A stretch of 64,000 nucleotides of DNA, from contig JBANAY010000001.1 of assembly GCA_037952775.1 (NCBI GenBank), positions 6,014,001 to 6,078,000 on the forward strand, in the 5' to 3' direction. How positions within the stretch are numbered: the stretch's first letter is position 1; each line of letters begins with the position of its first letter. Both the position numbers and the translations under genes were made by a program. The notes under the pieces are model-generated. The model was not told the DNA's origin, made no database searches, and was given only the letters and a program-made list of their open reading frames with translations. This stretch comes from Clonostachys chloroleuca. Taxonomy: Eukaryota; Ascomycota; Sordariomycetes; Hypocreales; Bionectriaceae. Below, in pieces: positions 57,066 through 64,000 of this stretch.

Positions 57066-57794
57066 ATGCTCGTTCATTTCATTGTTCATGAATCATTTGA
57101 GGCGCCAGGTGCTTACAAAACCTGGGCTTTGGAACGAGGATACAATGTCACATTCACCCGGCTGTATCTGGGCGACACTCTACCTGTTACTGTGGACTCA
57201 CTCGATATGCTCATCGTCTTGGGAGGCCCCCAGACTCCATCAACCACAAAAGACGAGTGTCCGTACTTTGATGCAGCTGCTGAAAGAGATTTCATTCTCC
57301 AATGCATCAATGCGGGAAAGGCAGTAGTGGGGATCTGTTTAGGCTCTCAGCTTGTGGGCGAGGCTCTTGGAGCAGCCTGGGAGAAAAGCCCAGAGACGGA
57401 GATTGGCAACTTCCCCATCACTCTGACCACGGCCGGGAGAAGCAATGACAAGTTCGAGCACTTTGGCCTCTCAGTAGAAGTCGGTCACTGGCACAACGAT
57501 ATGCCGGGACTGACTACTGAAGCTAAAATCATTGCTTTCAGCCAGGGCAGTCCCCGCCAAATTGTCGAATACACCAATCTGGTGTATGGGTTTCAGTGCC
57601 ACATGGAGTTCACGGCTGAAGTGATTGAGGGTTTGATAGAAGCAAGTAAGGATGAATTGCCGGGTCTTTTCGAACGCAAATATGTTCAACGGCCCGACTC
57701 TCTGCGGGTAAACGACTATGCGAATATGAACGAGAAACTTGGAATCTTCCTAGACCGCCTCACAGAGGCGTATCATATAAACCGCCAACAATAG
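57066..57794 (+). CDS. Class I glutamine amidotransferase (GMP synthase-like, YfeJ type)
   Basis: A 242-aa intronless gene. The triad is Cys91 in GICLGSQLVGEALG, His179 and Glu181 in YGFQCHMEF. VLGGPQTPST gives the oxyanion-forming Gly-Gly turn. VEVGHWHNDMPGL is characteristic of the stand-alone YfeJ-like group known from bacteria. The start is ATG 57066; codons further upstream are not conserved. The family transfers ammonia or hydrolyses gamma-glutamyl bonds, with partner and substrate unknown here. It is intronless in a window where most genes have introns, which, with its resemblance to bacterial proteins as I recall them, makes transfer worth testing. Confidence 0.9.
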   Translation: MLVHFIVHESFEAPGAYKTWALERGYNVTFTRLYLGDTLPVTVDSLDMLIVLGGPQTPSTTKDECPYFDAAAERDFILQCINAGKAVVGICLGSQLVGEALGAAWEKSPETEIGNFPITLTTAGRSNDKFEHFGLSVEVGHWHNDMPGLTTEAKIIAFSQGSPRQIVEYTNLVYGFQCHMEFTAEVIEGLIEASKDELPGLFERKYVQRPDSLRVNDYANMNEKLGIFLDRLTEAYHINRQQ

Positions 57795-58136
57795 ATAGCA
57801 TCTTACACCTACCGATCAGAATTTGGATAAATGAATATAGTGATAGAAAAGAACCCCTTGGTTTTAACAGCCAAGGCAAAGGCATTTCTTTTTTGCTTGC
57901 TCAATGCTTACCTACGTTTAAGTGATTGCTGCAGCACTTACAACACAGCATTTCCTCTACCCCTTTGCACCGGAAAGTCTGGGCAAATACTTACCCACAG
58001 AAAGAGCTCTTGGGTGATTCAGAAAACCACCAAGTTTACGGACTGCCTTGTGCTTGTGGCCAGTTGCGTTTCATTGTTGCAGACTGAATGTAGTGAGGCT
58101 TTCTTTGCAAAGAGGCTCCCAGTCTCAAGCTGAGGG
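57795..58136. other. Intergenic, no gene seen
   Basis: About 340 nt with no supported gene. It leads into the decayed regulator fragment and may contain more of it, beyond recognition. Confidence 0.35.
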
Positions 58137-58652
58137 ATGTCATTGAGTAGGTCGAGCGTCGCTGCAATGATTTTCCTCAAAATGACTCGTCATCTGTGTA
58201 TGGATACAGACAATTCGTATCGGCTGGTAACGAACATGCGTGGCACTGTGCCGCATTACTATGCTGTCTGGCTCGTGTATGATCGATTATATCCCGACAA
58301 GCTCCAGCCAGCAAGTACACGATATGTTGTTAGTTCGATTGTTGACCTTGCGGCTCAACACTACAAACACGGAGGAGGTAGATCTACTGCCAATCTTGCC
58401 TGGCCATTGTTTGTAGTTGCCTGGGACACCCATCATCACTAACATCGCAAATGGATCCTCGAAAGGTTCCAGGATATCGGTAAATTCGGCAAGAGCTACG
58501 AGCGTGTTGAAGACTTTCTCCTCGGCGTGCTGGAGAGACGAGACACTACAACGTGGGATAGTGCTAGAGAGGCAGTGTCGGTCTTTGTCATTCAGTCACC
58601 TTGCAGACCCTTTAGATTTATATCGTGTGCCAAGTATTGGGATGGAATATAG
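58137..58652 (+). pseudogene. C-terminal remnant of a fungal Zn2Cys6 regulator
   Basis: The frame reads VWLVYDRLYPDKLQ, HYKHGGGRSTANLAWPLF and, after a stop, HRKWILERFQDIGKFGKSY. These resemble the end of the regulatory domain of fungal zinc-cluster factors. TAA at 58440-58442 interrupts the frame, which then continues to TAG at 58650. No zinc cluster or N-terminal half is found upstream. It is a truncated and interrupted copy beside another pseudogene. Confidence 0.6.
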
Positions 58653-58792
58653 AATTTCATCAATACCAGAGCTCGACCGTGCTTTTGTTTTCTGCTAACA
58701 TTCAAAGGGCGCCAGTACCTCACCGCGAGCTCAGAAGCTAGTTTGAATCGTGTCGTATAATTTCATCAAGCCCTCCCCAGACAAGATATCCG

Positions 58793-59539
58793 TGGCACGG
58801 TGGGCATGATGGATCTTGTCGTCAGTGCGAAAGAGGCCTCTTTCAGATGTGCAATGATGCTGCCGTTAATGGCATCACCAGGCCTGGCGGGTTTGCCGAG
58901 CCCGTGCTCTTGCGAGAAGAGGCAATCGTGCGCGTGCCTCGTGAAGCCGACCCGGCTCAAGTCGCACCTCTTTTATGTGCAGGTGTCACTGTTTTCAATG
59001 GCATCAAGAGGCTGCATGTTGAATAGGGATCTCTAGTCGCCGCAAAAGGTCTCAGAGGTCTGGGTCATCTTGCCGTGCAGTATGCTAGCAAGATGGGCTA
59101 TGAAGTTGTCGCACTTTCTTCCACCGATGACAAGGCTAATTTTGCACGGGACTTGGGGGCCGCACACTTTATCAAAACGAAAACACAAGATGTTGGAGCC
59201 GAGCTGAAGAAGCTCGCCGGCGCAGCAGTTGTTGTGCAAACGGCTCCAAACCCGCCTTCCATCAACCCCTTGGTGGCTGGTTTGGCCGCTGAAGGCAAGA
59301 TCCCGAGCCTGGCTCCGGCGGGAATTGCCGAAACTTACGCAACTGCCTTGATGAGTAAAGGGGCTAGTCTTGTGGGTTGGCCAAGTGGGCATGCGCTTGA
59401 CTCGGAAGATGGGATTCGTTTTGCTCTTCGACACGACGTACGGTGTCTGATCAATAAGTATCCTCTCTCTGGAGCTCAGAAGGCTATCGACGACTTCAAG
59501 GCCGGGAAGGCAAGGTTCAGGAATGTCCTGATTGTTTAA
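58793..59539 (+). pseudogene. Zinc-dependent alcohol dehydrogenase remnant
   Basis: The frame begins within the family at WHGGHDGSCRQCERGLFQMC, which carries part of the structural zinc cysteines. It continues VNGITRPGGFAEPVLLREE and APLLCAGVTVFNGIKRLHVE, then hits TAG at 59024-59026. After the stop, GLRGLGHLAVQYASKMGY (Rossmann dinucleotide fold) and the rest run to a proper C-terminus at 59539. The first ~80 residues, with the catalytic zinc site, are missing. A CAG-to-TAG change would explain the stop. The gene is inactive as read. Confidence 0.8.
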
Positions 59540-61104
59540 TTAGGGTTATTGTGCATGTTTCAACAAGTGAGCATTTTGAACAATAGATATTTCACAGGAT
59601 TCTGATCCTAACCATTTCGAGGTTTCGTCTTCTCACGTCAAATTTGAATATGTATAACCCTTCAGTCCAAGGTCACTATCGAGATCCGTCGTCTGCCTCA
59701 TGCCATATCGTGATATCCTTTGCACGACTGATTTCTGAACATGACTCTATCTCGAAACAAAAGAGAAACTAGGTAGTGGCTAGATTGTCCCCATAGGCAT
59801 AGGTTTGGGAAACCTCAGTAGTGGCGACTCGTCCCGTGGTCAAGTAAGTTTCTAAGAATCGGTTAAACATACATCATGCTACGTGTGAGCATAACCGAAA
59901 TTGTAATCTTCAGCGAAAATAGCCTGGATAATGGTGGAAAGTCCAGTTGATTTCGACATATATTTCCAACGGATTCATCGTTTATCCTCACGGCTTCGCT
60001 AAACGACGCATTTGCCCACGAGGGCTGTTATTGGGCTAATCCACTACGCGAAGGGATCTTGCGCAGAATGCTCGACAATTCACTTACATTTGGTCTCTAT
60101 GAATCCAAGGCAATGAACACAGACATGTCAGGGGGGGGGGGGTCCCACCAAGGACTGCTTGATATTGATTGGCCTAGCGCGCTGTGTCACAGATATGGCC
60201 ACATTTATGTAGTTGGACGACGTTTGGATGTCTCCGGAACAGCGTGGGCATGGTCTTGGGAAGTGGCATCTTGAATGTGTCCGAGAGACGATGAATCAGA
60301 TGCCATATTTGAGACGGAGTAAGCTGCATACACAAGACTGGGAGCGGTCAGTCCCATTTTATAGAGAAAAATACTAAAGATGGAAGTTGTGAATGAGGGT
60401 CAACTGGCGAGTCTGGCGGTAATGGAGCGGAAAGGTCCGGGGCATGTTGCTAAGTTTCACGTACTGGTACTTGTGAATAATAACTAAGACAAACGACCAA
60501 GTTCATGAGGAGAATCGGGTGTCGATATGTTAACTTAGAGGTATATTATCACATCGTTCTATACACTTCATGGATACACTCAGCGTCAAGTGAAGATAGA
60601 TGAATTGAGCGCACGGTCAGTCACCGGTATCGGCATCCCTGAGTTTGCCGATGGCCGTCGAAGGATGCCGACAGTCGGCAACCTCTGACATGTAAAGTGC
60701 GTGCGTGGAGATCGTTGCCACAACCAGGCCCAGTAGTGCATCAATTACTTCTTTTGCACCGGAGGTTTCTGGAACTTATGAAATACGTGCTTTTCGTCAA
60801 CCCGTGCGCCACTCCATGTACACAGCGTGGATCGCTTCTATTCGTGCGCATGTGACGGAAGAGGTTGTCAAGTATCATCGGTCTTATTGTTGTCATCGTT
60901 CCCTTTCTTCCCAAGACCAGAGACCCCGAGTTCGGCACCCAACCGGCGGTGAGCCTTAAAACCCCCGTCATGGAGCATCTATTCTAAACCCTTTCTATGA
61001 GCCCCAAACATTTCCCGCTTACAGGACATCCGTGATCATTGGAGCAAGTTGCAAACCCGCGCAAACAGTCGTGGGAAAATAAGATAGAAAAGCAAGGAAA
61101 CGTG
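59540..61104. other. Intergenic with G12 run and a CCG-N5-CGG palindrome
   Basis: This 1.56-kb region has no supported gene. It contains twelve G in a row at 60131-60142 and the palindrome TGCCGAC-A-GTCGGCA at 60666-60680, ~425 nt before the MFS ATG. The open frame at 60705-60959 lacks motifs. Confidence 0.45.
60666..60680. promoter_or_regulatory. Palindrome TGCCGACAGTCGGCA
   Basis: Perfect 7-nt arms with a central A form an everted CCG-N5-CGG arrangement, a typical half-site layout for dimeric Zn2Cys6 factors. It lies upstream of the MFS gene at 61105. Binding is inferred only. Confidence 0.45.
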
Positions 61105-62763
61105 ATGTCGTCCTCCACCGTGATCACCGAATTAGAAATCACCGAGCCTGAGTCGACAGATGTAGCAGTTCCTCAGCCACCCCCTCGCATTCAGGATGCC
61201 TCAGTGTCTGCCAGAAATTACGCGCCCGTCTACGACCGGTTCACTAACCTCCAGAAGTACCTTATGACGGGCTTTGTTGCCTATGCCGGGCTCATCGCTT
61301 CAATATCCACAACAACCGTCCTCGCTGCTGTACCAGAAATATCCAGTGAATTCAAGACGACGCCAACGATCATAAATATCAGCAACGCCGTATATCTTTT
61401 GTGTGTAGGGTTGTCCTGCTTCTTCTGGGGACCGTGGGCAGATAATTTTGGGCGCAAATCGGTATGAGCAGCCTCACCGAACCTTTGAATTTGTTTCTAT
61501 TGACCGGTTCCAAGGCATACATTGGCAGTAGCACGATGTTTATGGCGTTTCCCATCGGCACGGCGCTCTCCCCAAACTTGGTCGCCTTCTTCATCTTCCG
61601 TGCACTGACTGCTTGTCAAGTCGCCGCTCTATTGATTGTCGGTCCAACGTTGATTTCAGATATCTACCATCCGGTGAGTCTCAAGGCTCCGGTAGGAAAG
61701 GGTAGTAACCTCGCTGACAACGGACAAGGTTGAACGCGGCACATCCCTCAGCTGGTTCGCCCTCGGAACAATGTTCGGACCCGCCTTCGGACCGCTTCTG
61801 GGTGGCATTGTCGTCACCTACTCCCCCTGGCGTACCATTTTTTGGGTGCAAACCGCTCTTGCGGCACTCGCTCTGCTGCAAGCCATCTATACCCTTCATG
61901 AGACACTCCAGCATCCCCGCTACGTCGAACTACGGGGACAGCAATTCCGACCTGCTCTATCAACCTAGTGGAAGTGGTCCAATCCGCGAACTGTCTTCAA
62001 AATCTTTACGGAGAAGAATCTTCTTTGTGTGGCAAGTACTCCACATACTGATCCTCGTCCGCAGAATGATTGGATTAGGGAGCTCACAAAAGCCTTATAG
62101 ATCCTCGCTTCCTCATTCACAGCATGGAATATGTTTTCCTTATTAACTCCCATCCGATTCGTCTTAAACCCAGAGTTGAACTTGACGACCCCTCTGCAAT
62201 CTGGACTACTCTTTTTAGCTCCAGGAGCTGGGTACATTCTTGGCACCCAAGTTGGAGGGCGGTGGGCCGACCGCACTGCGAAGTCCTGGACGCGAAGACT
62301 AGGGTACAGGCTGCAAGAGGACCGACTCCGCAGCTGCATCCTGACTTTGGGTATCCTAATGCCAGGCGCAACCTTGCTATACGGCTGGTCTCTTGACAGA
62401 AATATTGGTGGGATCCCCCTCCCTACGATCAGTATGGCTCTTTTGGGATTTGCTCAAACTTGTGCCTCTCCGGCCTTGAATGTGTATATCCTGGATGTAT
62501 CTCAGAATGATAGCGGGAAGGCTAGTGGTAGGTTCTCTAACGTTACGTGGAATGTGACCTTTTCTCACATCAGCCTTCATATAGCCAGCCATTATTTTGC
62601 CCGATATGTTTTAATGGCTGCTGCCACAGCCACCTGCCTCCCTTCTATCCAAGCTATCGGCGTTGGATGGACGGCTACCATCTCCGCTGGCTTGGTGCTG
62701 ATCGGAGCAGGCCTTGTTCTCCTCGTCCTCAGGCTGGGGAAACGCTGGCGAGACGGCTCATAA
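61105..62763 (+). pseudogene. MFS transporter (DHA1 type), probably interrupted
   Basis: Exons 61105-61461 and 61515-~61675, then one from ~61730, give the N-terminal half: YAGLIASISTTTVLAAVPEI (helix 1), GPWADNFGRKS, PTLISDIYHP, then GPAFGPLLGGIVVTYSPWR (motif C). TAG at 61966-61968 stops the frame before WKWSNPRTVFKIF, which is homologous to the central loop. The second half, from WNMFSLLTPIRFVLNP to GKRWRDGS at 62763, is conserved. The join near 62035-62110 does not keep the frame with obvious splice sites. A 45-nt intron (GTCGAA...CCTAG, 61924-61968) could remove the TAG but would delete linker residues. So the gene is either a pseudogene or has unusual introns. The substrate is unknown. 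Confidence 0.65.
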
Positions 62764-63556
62764 CGCCCTAGCGTTTCATGTATGCCAGTCAGCAATCAGA
62801 TATCAAAGCAGCATGAGCAAAATAACACAACTTGAATACGCTGAGCTACACTTAGCGTCCCAGTCTCTGAAAGCAAGAAAAGGCAGTATCTAGGCAAGGA
62901 GTAAAGAAAGAAATTGGAAGAGATGCCCGATACCTAGTACTCTGCGACTCGTGACAACTGGTTTGGCCTTGGGAAGAAGTAGGCGCGATAGCATCAGGAC
63001 CGACGGTCATTCTTCCACGTCTATATTAGTAAACGCGTGGCAAGATGTTCAAAGTTCCTATCATCTCTTAAAAAAACTGCATCCGGTGCCGCTTTGTTCA
63101 TCGCCTCAGACGTCGCAGTGTTTTTTCCCTTGGGGCGGCTAAAAATGCGTGCTTCGAAATTCCCCCCTAACGATGACAATGCCTACCTACAACACCCCCC
63201 GCCCCCGAGCTACCTTACCCCAAGCACCTTATTCAACTAATAGTGTATTGAGTCGGGTCGTGTTGAGGCCGGGCCATATTCATTCGATCGCGTGATGTAC
63301 ACTCCAACCCCTGAATGATTTGACCTTTCCCAACATATTCTTTTGGTTCTCTATATTTAAGTAATTCTCTATTTATTTTAATAATTATAATTGAAGGTAT
63401 AATATCTAAAGAATATTAATATCTCTCAAATATACAAACACACACACATACACCTATCCTCGTAGCCCCCCATCCCCGCACAATAAATCAAAAAAACCTT
63501 TTGTTTCACAAAGCAAAATAATACTCCTCGCTAACTCGGTACTTAAATTTGAGTCC
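62764..63556. other. Intergenic, low-complexity AT-rich end
   Basis: About 790 nt without a supported gene. From 63350 to 63460 the sequence is AT-rich and ends in a short CA repeat (ACACACACACA). Confidence 0.45.
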
Positions 63557-64000
63557 TTAAATCTTTTGGTTAGGGAGCGACATCCAAAGACCCTCACAAC
63601 TGGCAAACCTTGTACCATTGCCATCCTCAACCACGACGTCCAAATACATCTTGCGGCCTTCGACTCTCTTCAACGTAGATGTCACCGAAACCACAGCTGG
63701 AGTTCTCAAAGGTTTCTCCAGGCGAATATCCATGCCCGCGGTGAAGTACTGAATCTTGCTCAAGTCCAGCGTTCCTGGGGGAGGGTTCCAACCGGGCTCT
63801 TGTTGCTTTTGCATTTGGAGCACGAAGTTATGATAAATCAGACCGCCCATAGAATCATCTATAAGCACGGCCATGAAACCACCGTGGGTCGAACCGTGGT
63901 AGCCGTTGACACCGGGTTGCAGGTCAAAAAGTGTGGACGATGAGTTGATAAGCAACCTTGGCTGTTCAGGAGATGTTGGTGATCCCGGTGTGGAACTGCT
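63557..64000 (-). CDS. Hotdog-fold thioesterase (PaaI/THEM4-like), 5' end beyond the window
   Basis: The frame enters from the right edge and ends at 63557, giving at least 147 residues. GYHGSTHGGFMAVLIDDSMGG is the hotdog-fold active-site helix with the HGG signature of acyl-CoA thioesterases. TAGMDIRLEKPLRTPAVV and FASCEGLWMSL complete the fold. The first ATG is not in the window. In fungi such proteins hydrolyse acyl-CoA or acyl thioesters; the substrate is unknown. No intron is seen in the visible part. Confidence 0.85.
   Translation of the reverse strand, partial: SSSTPGSPTSPEQPRLLINSSSTLFDLQPGVNGYHGSTHGGFMAVLIDDSMGGLIYHNFVLQMQKQQEPGWNPPPGTLDLSKIQYFTAGMDIRLEKPLRTPAVVSVTSTLKRVEGRKMYLDVVVEDGNGTRFASCEGLWMSLPNQKI

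Noticed and set aside
1..64000. Transposons, insertion elements or CRISPR-like arrays
   Set aside because: No transposase, reverse transcriptase, long terminal repeats or regularly spaced direct repeats were seen; CRISPR arrays are not expected in a fungal genome.

Overview
The window is nuclear DNA of a filamentous ascomycete. Most genes carry short GT-AG introns of about 45-65 nt with CTAAY-like branch points, leaders are CT-rich, and three full-length Zn2Cys6 regulators are present (plus a remnant of a fourth) together with fungal-type MFS, GH3 and GH13 proteins and a split tRNA-Gly. Gene content suggests a Pezizomycotina genome, perhaps Eurotiales-like, but I cannot name the species. Much of the window looks like accessory sequence: transporters, regulators, sugar enzymes and many decayed genes.

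Region 1 (0.1-8.4 kb) is the most unusual part. An Aro80-like regulator (5990-8429) is divergent from an isocitrate lyase/PEP-mutase-family lyase with the KRCGH lyase loop (4088-5252). Behind the lyase, on the same strand, lies a tri-domain protein (110-3556) that joins 3-isopropylmalate dehydrogenase to the large and small halves of 3-isopropylmalate dehydratase. The shared promoter holds four CGG triplets exactly 10 bp apart, and the fusion gene's promoter has another CGG-N7-CGG pair. I read this as a small regulon for making or breaking alkylmalate-type acids.

Region 2 (8.6-25.3 kb) holds a metallo-beta-lactamase relic, an NmrA-type reductase, a Ras-like GTPase without a CaaX box, a GST whose catalytic cysteine sits in a 7-nt micro-exon, a 3.5 kb gene-free stretch, a secreted Asp f 7-like protein, a frameshifted AscI/PaxA-like membrane protein, tRNA-Gly, a frameshifted monocarboxylate-type MFS gene and an F-box gene.

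Region 3 (25.5-51.1 kb) is a carbohydrate block: carboxylesterase, sugar transporter, two Gfo/Idh/MocA oxidoreductases (one with a nonsense codon), a Zn2Cys6 regulator, an efflux MFS, an intracellular GH3 beta-glucosidase with a PA14 insert, and a MAL-like trio of alpha-glucoside permease, GH13 alpha-glucosidase and Zn2Cys6 regulator. The permease and glucosidase share a divergent promoter with seven CGG triplets on a 12-bp period. The GH3 promoter carries the same CGG-N9-CGG spacing.

Region 4 (52-64 kb) has a class II aldolase-like protein, an arrestin relic, a DapA-family aldolase/synthase, a bacterial-looking class I glutamine amidotransferase, a decayed regulator and alcohol dehydrogenase pair, an MFS gene of doubtful integrity and the 3' part of a hotdog thioesterase.

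Several otherwise well-conserved genes are broken by one missing base in a homopolymer (A5 at 3144, G5 at 18741, C6 at 36809). These may be assembly errors rather than true lesions. Exon boundaries were worked out by eye from frame, splice signals and remembered family conservation.
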